Counted from the first letter of the stretch, positions 9,349 through 20,417 are shown. The stretch is DNA of 64,000 bases from an uncultured Candidatus Poseidoniales archaeon (GCA_905182515.1 CAJJBW010000001.1:210275-274274), one strand, 5' to 3'. Program-made: numbers and translations. The notes: generated from the sequence alone by a model not told the origin.

Positions 9349-10416
9349 ATGGATGCACGCCCCGAACGTCAAATGTTAAACTTTAAAGATTGGTCAACTG
9401 TGAACAAAGCAATTCTTTTTACCGGATTAATAATCTCTTCATCTATATTATATCTAACATTTAATGTAAATTATGATGAATGTGATGATAAAAGCAATTG
9501 TCTTATTGTAGCATTTGAAGTCAAAGATACTTATTTAATATGGGATAAAAATCCTCAACATCTTGCAGATAAGCTTAGTGTATTATCTGGCATGGATGTT
9601 GAAATATATCCAGTCACAGACTCACGGGCTGCTATTGAAGCATTAGATAAAGGAAATGCTGATTTGGCATTTTTGGATGGAGCAGCTGCATGGTTATCTT
9701 GGGAAGTTTACGATCTTGATATTCTTGCTGCTGAGCAAAAAGCAGATGGCAGAATGTATTACAATGCAACGGCATGGGTCAAATCAGATTCAGATATGGC
9801 GGCCGCCTATTTTGATGACGATGAATCTACAGATCCATTTGCATTAATGGAGGGCAAAACATCTTGTCACACTGGTTGGTTGAAAAGTGCAGGGATGTTA
9901 ATTCCAATGGGGTATCTGATTGGAAACGGATATGCTGAAGTTATTGGCGATCCAAATGAAATCGAGTCTTTGCTAGATACTGTTACTAACTTTTTCTCTG
10001 AAGACTCAAGTATTCCAGAAGGAGGGACACAATACTCGTCATACAAAGGGGCATTAAGGTGCCTTTCTGATGGTACTGGAGATGTTGCGCTTGCCAAAGA
10101 TTCAGTAGTAAATTCTTATTGTACTGGGCCCGATGCTGAAAGTTGGTGCCTAGATGAAAATGAATACGTTATGCTCCCTGCTTTCGGAAAGGGACCCAGT
10201 CATGCTGCAGTCTACAATCCAGAATATATGGATTCGGTAAAAGTAATAGCAATTCAGAATGCTTTAGTTGCATTAAATGAAGATGATGAAGGAACTCAAA
10301 TCCTTAAAAATCTATTAAATACAGATGGGATGATGATTACCGATGCACAAACTCATTTAGGAACTTATGGGGCTGCTGTTTCTAATATACCCGGTATTCA
10401 GCAATTTTTCTACTGA
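9349..10416 (+). CDS. Phosphate/phosphonate-type ABC transporter substrate-binding protein (PhnD-like)
   Basis: SD GGAGG before ATG; N-terminal hydrophobic anchor; ADLAFLDGAAAWLSWE...MYYNATAWVKSDSD as in PhnD-like PBPs. Confidence 0.8.
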   Translation: MDARPERQMLNFKDWSTVNKAILFTGLIISSSILYLTFNVNYDECDDKSNCLIVAFEVKDTYLIWDKNPQHLADKLSVLSGMDVEIYPVTDSRAAIEALDKGNADLAFLDGAAAWLSWEVYDLDILAAEQKADGRMYYNATAWVKSDSDMAAAYFDDDESTDPFALMEGKTSCHTGWLKSAGMLIPMGYLIGNGYAEVIGDPNEIESLLDTVTNFFSEDSSIPEGGTQYSSYKGALRCLSDGTGDVALAKDSVVNSYCTGPDAESWCLDENEYVMLPAFGKGPSHAAVYNPEYMDSVKVIAIQNALVALNEDDEGTQILKNLLNTDGMMITDAQTHLGTYGAAVSNIPGIQQFFY

Positions 10417-10476
10417 GGTAGAACCTTGAACCCATTTCAATTTTTTGCATAATTATTTTGATTTTGAATCATCAGT

Positions 10477-10495
10477 TCATTCTCTTTGAGAATGA
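10477..10495. terminator. Candidate hairpin downstream of PhnD-like gene
   Basis: TCATTCTC-TTT-GAGAATGA. Confidence 0.4.
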
Positions 10496-10738
10496 TGAAT
10501 AACTTGTATGACCAGATGTATTAGATTCAGTAACTCTTTGCCCTAATGTACTTTTGAGGTTAGAAGATACCTACTAATTTCCACGGCCATCCGTTTATGT
10601 TATATTGTTTAATTTTAATGATTCTAACTTTTATGAATAAAAGAAAATTTGTGAATGATACTAAAGTACTCAGTTGATACAATAAAACAAAAATCTACAA
10701 TCTTTTGATAAGTGATTAATCGACGTAGGTCTACTTAG

Positions 10739-13700
10739 GTGGTTGTAGTGAGAACAGGATCAAAAAATAAAACAAGCAATAGTGGGAAAAAACAAACACT
10801 ATCGGCACTAATTTTAGTTTCAATAATGATATTTAGTACTCAAATGTACACATTTCAAAATTTTGATACCGATCAAAATCTTTCTGAGAGGGAAATATCG
10901 CCTAATAAAACAACCATTCAACAGTCATCAGAGAATTCTGATGAACCAAACGGTCAACAATCTCAATCACAGGAATTTAACCCATTCAATCACCCAATTT
11001 TTTCTAATCCCTCTTATCATGATCCAGCATCATACTATGGTAAAGTTTCTGATATATCTGCTCTAACTGCATTCCCTGGATATGAGTTTTATTTAGAAGA
11101 AACAAATACAGATGATCATGACAACGACGGAATAGATGATCTAAATGATTTAGACGATGATAATGACGGCTTGAACGATCTTATCGAAAGGTTTGACGGT
11201 TGTTTCGGGACCCATCCATTTGATCATGATAACGACGGCTTACAGGATGACGTTGATTGGGATGACGATAATGATGGGATATTAGAAGGCCCAATTGATT
11301 ATACACAAGGAAACGATCCAAAAAATGTCTCATCCGATAGATATATTTCAAGCACTACTATTCATCCATGGACTGGATTAGAAGTTGGTACTGCCTACTT
11401 AGTAGACCAAAATCCATTTGATCATGATAATGATGGAGTTCCTGATGAAGATATTGATGGATCCGGAAAAGGTACTTATGACGAAGATGATGACAATGAT
11501 GCGCGTTTAGATCAATTTACATGGCCATGTGATTTTGATGGTGACGGAATACAAGACTATTTTGATATAGATGATGATAATGATGGCCTCATCGACTTAT
11601 GGGATGAACACCCATGGGATTCTGATAAAACCGGTAATATCACAACTTCTGGAGTCAGCTGGGAAGCAGCTGTACTTTGGGCGTCTAATCAACAACATGA
11701 GATATCTATGACTGCACTGGGTCTTTCAGTTTCGGAACTAGAAATAGAAGCAGGAGACACTGTCCGGTGGACAAACGACCACAGTGACGACCATCAGGTA
11801 CTTGCTGGAGATGGATCTTTTGATAGTGGAACTATCGTACAAGGAGGAAGCTTCAGTCATACTTTTGACGGTGAAGGTGTTTGGACTTATTCTGATCCTT
11901 TGACCTTACTAGAAAGCTTTAGTGGCACAATAACTGTTAGAGGAGATTCTGGAAGGGCAATGCCAGATGTCTTTAATATAAACGCCGAAGTTTATGGTTC
12001 AGATACTTTTGATTTTGTTAAGAAAGAAAGTAGTATTTGGCATCCTCGCTTACAGGCCTTTTTTGAAATTGTGGATGGAGATCTTGACAATGACTCTCTC
12101 CCCAATTTTATTGATCCTGATAACGATAATGACGGTTTTCCTGATTCTTCAGACACCGATGATGATAATGACGGATTATTAGATATGTATGATGTAGATG
12201 ATGATAATGACGGCATACCTGATACGTGTATCCAAGTTGATACAAATGGAGACGGTATAGGAGATTACCCTAATTCACAACCAATAGGCATACCTGGTAT
12301 AGATTGTGAACTTGATTATGATAGAGATGCTGATGATGATATTTACAGGGCAATAGATTCTGATTATGATTTAGTATGGGATTGGAAAGATACTGATCTC
12401 GGGGCCGCCGTCCCTGCCGACAATCTACTAGGGAATCCAGGGGTAGATCCAAACGATTTACCTTATGATCTTGATAATGATGGAAAAGTAAATGAGGTCG
12501 ACTCATTTATGAATTCTACAGATGATGAAGTACTAGCTTGGAACTGCCCTTCATTAGCAAATCCAAATCCACAATCTTCAGACGATAATTGTATTTTTAT
12601 GCGGAAATCTTACACTGGTAATAATGATTGGGATGGCGATGGATTCAACAACTGGGTCGATGTAGATGATGATAACGATGGCGTTCTTGATTGGTTAGAT
12701 ATTGATGAAAATTGTGATTTAGACGATGATAATGATTTACACCTATTAAATGGTTCTAGATACAGAGATGATGGCCCTAATTCCATAGATACTGATATCG
12801 ACGGAGATGGTATTGCAAATGATGAAGACTGGGATGATGATAACGATGGAATTTCTGATTTCTATGATCCTGATGATGGTAATTGCGGTGTTGTCGACAA
12901 TGATGGTACTGACAATTTTAACGGTAATTCGTATTCTCATTCTGATGGAGATATAATAGATGGAAGTGAAGATTCAGCCCTCTACGCTGGAACCGGCACG
13001 CTCTTGTGGGATATGTTCTGGCATTTCAGCCCATTTGTTGGGGATACCCAAGGATTTATATTGCCATATAATGGATATGAAACTGGAACAGGTGCCGACT
13101 CATTAACAGTTACTCAACATGGGACAATTCCAGAAATATATTGGAATATAATGATGAAATGGAGCCCTTGGAATGGGAATAATTATTTCGACATTGATAT
13201 GGATGGGGACTCATTAATCAATGGAATTGATGTTGATATGGATGGAGACGGACTTCCAGATTGGTGGGATCAAGATGAAGGTTCAGATGGAGTTCTTGAT
13301 GTAAATGATCCTGCATTTGGTGGTTCTCTTGATGATGGGGAATGTGGACTTTCTTTATCTTTCTTAGTCAATCAGGCAACTGGTCCGGTAGCATGTGGAC
13401 TTTCTTATGCATGGATGTATGGATTTCCTCTCTTAGGTGCAACACAGTCAAACGGCAATATCTACACTCTCCCTTATAGTAGTAGGCCGGATCCATTGCA
13501 TGATGATGGGGAATATGATGGAAGTAATTCACAAGGTAATAATCAATGTTCAGATAAATGCTGGTGGTTCACTTTTGACCCAGGCAGTAATCCTACCCCT
13601 ACTGCTGCTGTAACATATAATGATGTTAGAAATAATAGAGATTTGTATATAGCATATGTTGGATTAAATAAAGGGTTATTCCAGTGGACTGCGGATAGTA

Positions 13701-16700
13701 ATGCTAACCTTTTCCCTGATGAAGTAGCTGATTTATTAAATGATGACGTAGATCCAGATAATGATTGCCCCGCGCCGATAGTAGGTAACTTAAATCCATC
13801 TTGTATGGCAAATGACACCGGTGATCTTGACGATGATTTTGATGGAGTATATGACCATTGGGATGTTGATGATGATAATGATGGTTTATGGGATTACTTT
13901 GAGGTAGATGTTGATGATGATTGGGATGATGATGATGAAACTAATGACGGCATTTATTATTTTATTGGAAGCAATTGTGAAGATAATGATGACGATGGAT
14001 TAGATACTGACCCAGATAATGATGGCTGGTATCAGGCAGTATGGGACCAGGGTGTTTTAGGACAAGCTTTACTATTTCCAGAATATTACGATGTAGATAA
14101 CGATAACGACGGTATTCCAGATGGAGAAGATCCAGACGATGATAATAATGGAATCTCCGATGCCGATCAGGAATTAATAGCGGAGTGTTTTTCAGGTGAA
14201 GAGCAAAGTGTTTGGGATCACGATAATGATGGAATACAAAACTGGGCAGATGATGACTGGGATGGCGATGGTATTCCTAATTCGATTGAATTAAACTCAA
14301 CGAATGGCCTAATTTCTGCTTTTGATCATGACAATGATGGTTTACGCGATGATGTTGACGAAGATGATGACCAAGATGGTATGAAAGATGAAGATGAAGT
14401 TTTACTTTGGCCTACAAGGTTTGGTGCTGAATCTACAAACCCATGGGATCATGATGATTTCGGCAATGGATCAGCAATTGCAAACCCTCTTGATAATTTC
14501 ACTGGCCCGGATTCAATTGATCAAGATGATGATGCTGATAATAGATCAGACAGTGATTTTGACCATATGGAAGAAGATTTTAATCCTGAGACATCAGATT
14601 GGGATTCAAATAATAATGGAATTTTAGATGCTGATGATAAAATCCCAAGTAGGATAACTTTGAACTCACCTTCAATTTTATGGCTTGATGCTTTTAATCC
14701 AGCTATTTTCTCAGGTCAAGTAAATCTTTTGGCCTCTAACGGTTCTTTCGTGCCAACGGCAAATATACCTGTTCAGATTCATATTGTTTGGACTAGAAAT
14801 GGTACTACAGCCTTGGAGACAGTTGATGTTTTAACTGGTAATGATGGTAAATATGTAGTTGGACAATTTTTATTCCCAGAGGATATTTCTGTAGGACCTA
14901 ATTCTACTTATTACGTATATGCTGAAGTTACTGAAATGTTCATACATGACAGCTCGGTTACCGAGCAAGTACCTGTAGAAGTAAGGGCAAATACTACTAC
15001 TGGCTATAGTGCAGGAACGCAATTCCGTTCTGATGAGATGCCATTAAAAATTAGTCTAAAGACACATTATTCTGCTGATTATGATCGTGGAATTTTTGAT
15101 AATAGAATTTCAAATGCACCTTTCTCTTTTACTGTCAGTGATAGTAAGAATTTATTTGGAAATGTCACTCATCCTACAGAATTTGATGGATATGGATATG
15201 GATATAGGGCCAGTAAAGATGGATGGGCCAATTTAAGATTCAATCAATCAAATGGGATAAACGGCGCTTGGGAACAAGTACAATACAATAGTGCATTGAA
15301 TAATGGTGAAGGTACTTTACCTGGGGGATGGGAGGAGATACTGTGGAATAATTTTTCAAAGATACATGATGTTATCCGATCTCCATATGTGGAAGTTCCA
15401 ACTAATGTCCCGACAGGGGATTACTTCTTTGTCGGTTCTGTAAACCCATCACTTGGATATGATTGGCCGTGGCCTTACTTAGAGGCATCAGATACTGATA
15501 GTTTTACAATACGTTCAATGAAGCGTATGTTTATTGAGGCTCAACTTATAACTCCTTCAATAAGGCCTGTTTACTTTTATGATGCCACCCAGTTCACTGG
15601 GTCTTCATTTGGAGCATGGAGGGCTTTATTTCATTCTCCTTCTCTTATTGACTCTGGTCTTGATTACTCAGAAGTTAGTATTGGCAAAGCATACCCTATT
15701 CTTTGGGATGGTCAACCATCAACTCTTGGATTAATTGCGGGTGGAGTACTTCTGGATAACAATAATCAACCTTTCATATCAGCCAATTATCTTGAAAATA
15801 ATAGACATGTCCCTGATGGTTATTATTGGTCTACAAAGTTACAAAATGGGGCTTCATTTGATGTCCCTCCGTGTGGGGCTTCGGATCCAACAGATCCATC
15901 AAGTCCAATTAGGTGTGAAATTGTTCCAGAGATGTTTACTGGTGAAAAATGGTATGTAGAAGGGAAAGTATGGAATAGGACATTTGCACCTTGGGCAAAC
16001 GATCCTCTTTCATTAGGGGTAGATGAAGATCGAAACGAAGTTTTTGCAGGATCTAGAGAAATTTTACGAGTGGGGAGGCCCAGTATGATAGACGGAGAAG
16101 CAAGATTTGAATTCAATGGCTCTTGGTATTCCTATTATCCAGCTGGAACATTTGGAATAAAAACTAGCTTCACAAATTCAGATTATTATTTCACTGGAAA
16201 TCAATCACAAGTATTGGCCCCAGTAGGTAGTTTTGGTAATATTTCAGTAATAGGTACCACTGATTTCCAATTAACTGCAACACCTCGTTTGTACCGTGGT
16301 CAAAATGCTACAATTGAAGCACGTTTGATAGATAATGCATTCCAACCAGTACGTGAAATGCCAGTGAACTATACATGGTCTGCAGATGGCACAAGTGATG
16401 TTGTCATAACTGATAATAATGGTGTCTTCAAAGTTAATCTGACTATTGGCGAAGATCATGAACTTGGTAACTTTACTTTAGGATATACATATCTTGGCGA
16501 CTCCATCAGAGAAGGAAACTCTGCTGAAATATCCCTTTGGGTTGTTTCTAGAACTTTTATAAACCTACAGAGCACAACTTCCAATTTACTATCAAGTGGA
16601 GATATTTGGGAATTTACAGCCCAAGTTACAGATGACAATAGGACTGCATTTGACAAGGATTTAGGTCAGGCATTATCTGGTTGTGAAGAATTAGGTGGTG

Positions 16701-18781
16701 AAGTTTCTATAATAATGGAAGGTATAGACTTTGAGGACAGGGTACATCGGCAAATTGTCGAGCAATTATGTCCAAATGCCGGTTCAATAAATCACCAAAT
16801 AGTGTTGAACCCTCAATTACTGCGGGATGATCCTTTTTCATTCCTCCCGGATGGGTTCGGCCCGGTAAATGTAATTCTTAGATTTGAAGAAAATCTTCCT
16901 CATGAAGGCTGTGAACCATTAGCCGTAGAGATGCTTGCCGTATCTGGTGCATGGGATCCTTGTGTAATGATAGCAAATAATGACCACTTTAGGAAAGTCA
17001 TGCAGTTCCAAGTAGATGGATTTAGCTTAATTGGCAGAACTGCATTAGCGGTCGAAGACCAGATAGTTTACACCTCCGAAATTGACCCTAATACTGGAAT
17101 TGCAGTCGAAAAACCAATGATAGTTAACGGCCAACTTACGGATGAATTAGGCGGTTTGTTAGATAACAGAGCTATTCGAGTTACTTATGAAATGGATAAT
17201 TCTGACAAAGGAATTGTTTCATGTATTCCAGGCATAACGGACTCTACTGGAAATTTTTCAATAATATGTCCAATTTCAGGAGTTCAAGCGGGCCAAGCAA
17301 AAGTAAGAGTTGAATTCAATTCATATGAAAATAATGATAGATATAGGTATGATAACCAATCTGTGACCAGATTTTTCCCAGTATTCTCTAATTCTTCATT
17401 GAGTATTTCAGAAATTGGACCATTTAGATCTGACTTCACACAATATGAATTTTCAAACGGTTCTAAATTTGATGTTTTGTACTTGAAAGAAGCATTCCAT
17501 ATAGATGCTACTTTAATCCAAACAAATGGTAATCCTATAGGGGGCAAGTGCCTAAATATATATTTAGATCCAGAAACAAACACTAGGCCTATGGCCACAG
17601 TAATTACTCAGGATGGTACTGGAGAAGTTGAATGGTATTCTGGAGATCCGGAAGATAACCCAAGTAGAAGAGGGGTAGAGCCAAATGGAAATCAATTAGA
17701 GGGCTTCCGTACCATTAGAGTTGCATATGAACCTGATAAGGAAATACCAGGAGGATGCAGGGCTGAATCTAATCCAGTTGTCAATAGCTCATATGTGGAC
17801 GTAGAAGTATTAGTTCGTAGTAGGGTAGATATTTTATTGAAAGAACATTGGTCAAATCCACAAGGATATCAGGAAGGAGATTTAATATCCGGAGCAGTTG
17901 CAATTTTAAGAGATCGTTTGGATATAACAGTCGAAGGAGAACAGGTTATTTTCACAATACAATACTGGAATGGTACTGGTTGGGAAACTCATGATGTTGA
18001 ATATCTAACCACCAATGAGCAAGGCGTTGCAAATTTCAGCTTCATCTACACGGCAGAAGAAATACCTGGTGAATTAGATAAGACTGCAGAAGATGGAAAA
18101 TGGAGGGTATTAGTTCAATTCCAAGAATCAGCTTTCTTTGAAGGTGAATACCTTAACAACACTCCTGTTATTGCCCTTGGTGGAGATTTAATGGTTGGGA
18201 AACAGAATTTCTTCACCTCCCAAATTTTGATTATCGGTGCGATTTCTATCGCAATAGCGGCACTGGTTGGTGCAGTAATGTATCAAAATTACCGTGAGAG
18301 ACGTAAGATTGAAGTTATTAGAGGAATTTTAACAGATTCTTTGATGGCCTTAAAAGCGTCTAATAATTACATTGAAGCGATTTTTGACTGCTATAAGAAC
18401 CTCATTAAATTCTTTAGATCAAAAGGAGCAATGAAGAAAGTATTCGAAACAACTCGTGAATTCGAGGATGTGATTAGTAATATGCTAGCCGGAGTAATCC
18501 CTCCAGAAGAAATGAATATCTTTTTCTCTATTTTTGAAGAAGCAAGGTATTCAGATCATGAAATTGGAGCCGATCAAAGAGACCGTGCGATACAAGTATT
18601 CCAACAAATGATTACTCGTATTACTGGTGCTTTAGGTGAGGGTATGTTGAACCGTTCCTCAATTAATGAGTCTGGATTATATGGTGCAGCAGTAAAGGCC
18701 GGGGAGTTCATTGATTCAGATGGAAATGTTAGAGTTGCCGGTACAGATGATGAGTCAGAAACTAATGACTTTAGGATATGA
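10739..18781 (+). CDS. Giant surface protein: signal peptide, many TSP3-type Asp-rich Ca-binding repeats, cupredoxin-like insert, Ig-like/adhesin region, C-terminal TM and DUF4129-like cytosolic domain
   Basis: 2680-aa ORF with GTG start; repeated DxDNDG(I/L)xDxxDxDDDNDG; TM QILIIGAISIAIAALVGAVMY; tail with FFRSKGAMKKVFETTREFEDV...FSIFEEARYSDHEI. Confidence 0.85.
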   Translation: MVVVRTGSKNKTSNSGKKQTLSALILVSIMIFSTQMYTFQNFDTDQNLSEREISPNKTTIQQSSENSDEPNGQQSQSQEFNPFNHPIFSNPSYHDPASYYGKVSDISALTAFPGYEFYLEETNTDDHDNDGIDDLNDLDDDNDGLNDLIERFDGCFGTHPFDHDNDGLQDDVDWDDDNDGILEGPIDYTQGNDPKNVSSDRYISSTTIHPWTGLEVGTAYLVDQNPFDHDNDGVPDEDIDGSGKGTYDEDDDNDARLDQFTWPCDFDGDGIQDYFDIDDDNDGLIDLWDEHPWDSDKTGNITTSGVSWEAAVLWASNQQHEISMTALGLSVSELEIEAGDTVRWTNDHSDDHQVLAGDGSFDSGTIVQGGSFSHTFDGEGVWTYSDPLTLLESFSGTITVRGDSGRAMPDVFNINAEVYGSDTFDFVKKESSIWHPRLQAFFEIVDGDLDNDSLPNFIDPDNDNDGFPDSSDTDDDNDGLLDMYDVDDDNDGIPDTCIQVDTNGDGIGDYPNSQPIGIPGIDCELDYDRDADDDIYRAIDSDYDLVWDWKDTDLGAAVPADNLLGNPGVDPNDLPYDLDNDGKVNEVDSFMNSTDDEVLAWNCPSLANPNPQSSDDNCIFMRKSYTGNNDWDGDGFNNWVDVDDDNDGVLDWLDIDENCDLDDDNDLHLLNGSRYRDDGPNSIDTDIDGDGIANDEDWDDDNDGISDFYDPDDGNCGVVDNDGTDNFNGNSYSHSDGDIIDGSEDSALYAGTGTLLWDMFWHFSPFVGDTQGFILPYNGYETGTGADSLTVTQHGTIPEIYWNIMMKWSPWNGNNYFDIDMDGDSLINGIDVDMDGDGLPDWWDQDEGSDGVLDVNDPAFGGSLDDGECGLSLSFLVNQATGPVACGLSYAWMYGFPLLGATQSNGNIYTLPYSSRPDPLHDDGEYDGSNSQGNNQCSDKCWWFTFDPGSNPTPTAAVTYNDVRNNRDLYIAYVGLNKGLFQWTADSNANLFPDEVADLLNDDVDPDNDCPAPIVGNLNPSCMANDTGDLDDDFDGVYDHWDVDDDNDGLWDYFEVDVDDDWDDDDETNDGIYYFIGSNCEDNDDDGLDTDPDNDGWYQAVWDQGVLGQALLFPEYYDVDNDNDGIPDGEDPDDDNNGISDADQELIAECFSGEEQSVWDHDNDGIQNWADDDWDGDGIPNSIELNSTNGLISAFDHDNDGLRDDVDEDDDQDGMKDEDEVLLWPTRFGAESTNPWDHDDFGNGSAIANPLDNFTGPDSIDQDDDADNRSDSDFDHMEEDFNPETSDWDSNNNGILDADDKIPSRITLNSPSILWLDAFNPAIFSGQVNLLASNGSFVPTANIPVQIHIVWTRNGTTALETVDVLTGNDGKYVVGQFLFPEDISVGPNSTYYVYAEVTEMFIHDSSVTEQVPVEVRANTTTGYSAGTQFRSDEMPLKISLKTHYSADYDRGIFDNRISNAPFSFTVSDSKNLFGNVTHPTEFDGYGYGYRASKDGWANLRFNQSNGINGAWEQVQYNSALNNGEGTLPGGWEEILWNNFSKIHDVIRSPYVEVPTNVPTGDYFFVGSVNPSLGYDWPWPYLEASDTDSFTIRSMKRMFIEAQLITPSIRPVYFYDATQFTGSSFGAWRALFHSPSLIDSGLDYSEVSIGKAYPILWDGQPSTLGLIAGGVLLDNNNQPFISANYLENNRHVPDGYYWSTKLQNGASFDVPPCGASDPTDPSSPIRCEIVPEMFTGEKWYVEGKVWNRTFAPWANDPLSLGVDEDRNEVFAGSREILRVGRPSMIDGEARFEFNGSWYSYYPAGTFGIKTSFTNSDYYFTGNQSQVLAPVGSFGNISVIGTTDFQLTATPRLYRGQNATIEARLIDNAFQPVREMPVNYTWSADGTSDVVITDNNGVFKVNLTIGEDHELGNFTLGYTYLGDSIREGNSAEISLWVVSRTFINLQSTTSNLLSSGDIWEFTAQVTDDNRTAFDKDLGQALSGCEELGGEVSIIMEGIDFEDRVHRQIVEQLCPNAGSINHQIVLNPQLLRDDPFSFLPDGFGPVNVILRFEENLPHEGCEPLAVEMLAVSGAWDPCVMIANNDHFRKVMQFQVDGFSLIGRTALAVEDQIVYTSEIDPNTGIAVEKPMIVNGQLTDELGGLLDNRAIRVTYEMDNSDKGIVSCIPGITDSTGNFSIICPISGVQAGQAKVRVEFNSYENNDRYRYDNQSVTRFFPVFSNSSLSISEIGPFRSDFTQYEFSNGSKFDVLYLKEAFHIDATLIQTNGNPIGGKCLNIYLDPETNTRPMATVITQDGTGEVEWYSGDPEDNPSRRGVEPNGNQLEGFRTIRVAYEPDKEIPGGCRAESNPVVNSSYVDVEVLVRSRVDILLKEHWSNPQGYQEGDLISGAVAILRDRLDITVEGEQVIFTIQYWNGTGWETHDVEYLTTNEQGVANFSFIYTAEEIPGELDKTAEDGKWRVLVQFQESAFFEGEYLNNTPVIALGGDLMVGKQNFFTSQILIIGAISIAIAALVGAVMYQNYRERRKIEVIRGILTDSLMALKASNNYIEAIFDCYKNLIKFFRSKGAMKKVFETTREFEDVISNMLAGVIPPEEMNIFFSIFEEARYSDHEIGADQRDRAIQVFQQMITRITGALGEGMLNRSSINESGLYGAAVKAGEFIDSDGNVRVAGTDDESETNDFRI

Positions 18782-18903
18782 TAATAATACTTAAAAATAC
18801 TTATTTGAATATTTTCAAACTCATTTTTAGTTTTCTTTCGCCCGTAGCATTGATAACACAACCTAAGGTGGCGGCGATACCCAACAAATGTCGAGGGAGT
18901 CAT

Positions 18904-19269
18904 ATGAGTAAAAATAACAGAAAGACCAATCAGTCCCTTATCGCTTTAATCAGCGATTTGAAGGACCAGAGCAGGTCATCTGGCTCTGCACTGTGGCGAG
19001 ACGTCGCGCTTAGACTTGAAACAAGTCGAAGCAATTGGGCCCAACCAAACCTAAGTCGCTTGTCGCGACATGCTAAGGATGAAGATATGATCCTTGTTCC
19101 TGGTAAATTACTAGGTAGTGGAGATATCTTTGGTAAGGCCAACGTCGCTGCTTTCAGTGTTAGTTCCAGTGCCCGCTCAAAGATAGAAGCCGCAGGGGGC
19201 CGTGTAATAACGATCCGCGAATTGATGAAAGAAAACCCAAATGGAAAAGGAGTGAGAATACTTGGCTGA
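18904..19269 (+). CDS. rpl18e: 50S ribosomal protein L18e
   Basis: MSKNNRKTNQSLIALISDLK...VPGKLLGSGDI...GGRVITIRELMKENPNGKGVRILG; followed by L13/S9 in the conserved archaeal order. Confidence 0.95.
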   Translation: MSKNNRKTNQSLIALISDLKDQSRSSGSALWRDVALRLETSRSNWAQPNLSRLSRHAKDEDMILVPGKLLGSGDIFGKANVAAFSVSSSARSKIEAAGGRVITIRELMKENPNGKGVRILG

Positions 19270-19753
19270 AACAACAACTTTTGTTTACGATGCTAAGGAC
19301 AAAGTTCTTGGTCGCTTAGCCAGTAAGGTAGCAAAGCAACTGCTTTCTGCCAGAAAATCTGGTAGTCCTAATAAGGTGATTATAATTAATGCTGAAGAGG
19401 CAATAGTTTCAGGCCATAGAAAAGCTATCTTGGCTGATTATGATTTTAAATATAAACTAAACCATCCAAGGAAGGGACCTTTCTTTCCAAGAATGCCCGA
19501 TTTAATATTAAAGCGTACAGTTAGAGGTATGTTGCCATATCAGAAAAATAGTAGTGGACGTAATGCACTTCGAGATTTACGAGTCATTATTGGACTACCT
19601 TCTAACTTGTCTGGTGATGAATTACCAGCAGGACATGAATGGGGCGATACTTCTCAATTAGATCGCCCACTTCCACTAAAGTTTGTCCGATTAGGTGAAA
19701 TAAGCTCGTCTCTAGGAGTAGATGCTACTAGATGGAATAGGGGTGACAACTGA
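19262..19753 (+). CDS. rpl13: 50S ribosomal protein L13 (uL13)
   Basis: YDAKDKVLGRLASKVAKQLL, RTVRGMLPYQ. Confidence 0.96.
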   Translation: MAETTTFVYDAKDKVLGRLASKVAKQLLSARKSGSPNKVIIINAEEAIVSGHRKAILADYDFKYKLNHPRKGPFFPRMPDLILKRTVRGMLPYQKNSSGRNALRDLRVIIGLPSNLSGDELPAGHEWGDTSQLDRPLPLKFVRLGEISSSLGVDATRWNRGDN

Positions 19754-20196
19754 TGGCAGCAAGAAAAGCACGTAAGATAGTAAATGTGACTACTAGCGGT
19801 AAGAGAAAAACTTCTATTGCTAGGGCTGTTGTTAAGAAAGGAAAAGGACGAGTCCGAGTAAATGGACAACCTCTTCACATAATGGAACCAACTTTAGCTC
19901 GTAGAAAGGCATTAGAGCCAGTTCAAATTGCTGATGCAATGGAACGACTCTCCAAGGTAGACGTCGTAGTAGACGTACACGGAGGAGGACAAATGGGACA
20001 AGTAGACGCAATAAGAACTGCCATTGCTCGTGGTTTAGTAAAGTGGAATGGAGGAGCAGAGGGCGATGATGAAGAACTTAGAGACGAATATATTCGCTTT
20101 GACCGTACATTACTTGTCAATGATCCAAGAAGAAAGGAAGCCAAGCATCAAATGGGACGTGGTGCCCGTAAGAAATGGCAGAAGTCGTATAGATGA
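19753..20196 (+). CDS. rps9: 30S ribosomal protein S9 (uS9)
   Basis: TSGKRKTSIARAVVKKGKGRVRVNG ... QMGRGARKKWQKSYR. Confidence 0.97.
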   Translation: MAARKARKIVNVTTSGKRKTSIARAVVKKGKGRVRVNGQPLHIMEPTLARRKALEPVQIADAMERLSKVDVVVDVHGGGQMGQVDAIRTAIARGLVKWNGGAEGDDEELRDEYIRFDRTLLVNDPRRKEAKHQMGRGARKKWQKSYR

Positions 20197-20207
20197 GGTG
20201 AAGAAGT

Positions 20208-20417
20208 ATGTTAATTCCAGTAAGATGTTGGAGCTGTGGCAAAGTCATAGCTCATATATATGCCAAATATAAAGATGCTTTAGACAACGAAGGAGACACA
20301 AGTAAAGTGTTAGACGACGCAGGTGTAACAAGATATTGCTGCCGAAGAATGTTCGTTGGACATATCGACTTAATCGATGAAATAGCCCCTTTCAGTATTG
20401 CTCGTGAAGAATTATAA
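20208..20417 (+). CDS. rpoN: DNA-directed RNA polymerase subunit N
   Basis: MLIPVRCWSCGKVIAHIYAKY ... RYCCRRMFVGHIDLID. Confidence 0.97.
   Translation: MLIPVRCWSCGKVIAHIYAKYKDALDNEGDTSKVLDDAGVTRYCCRRMFVGHIDLIDEIAPFSIAREEL

Noticed and set aside
11992-12940. Antisense and alternate-frame ORFs over the Asp-rich repeat region (e.g. 11992..12216 -, 12270..12506 -, 12746..12940 -)
   Set aside because: Low-complexity translations (Ser/Ile-rich) produced by GAT/GAY repeats of the giant ORF; no independent coding signal
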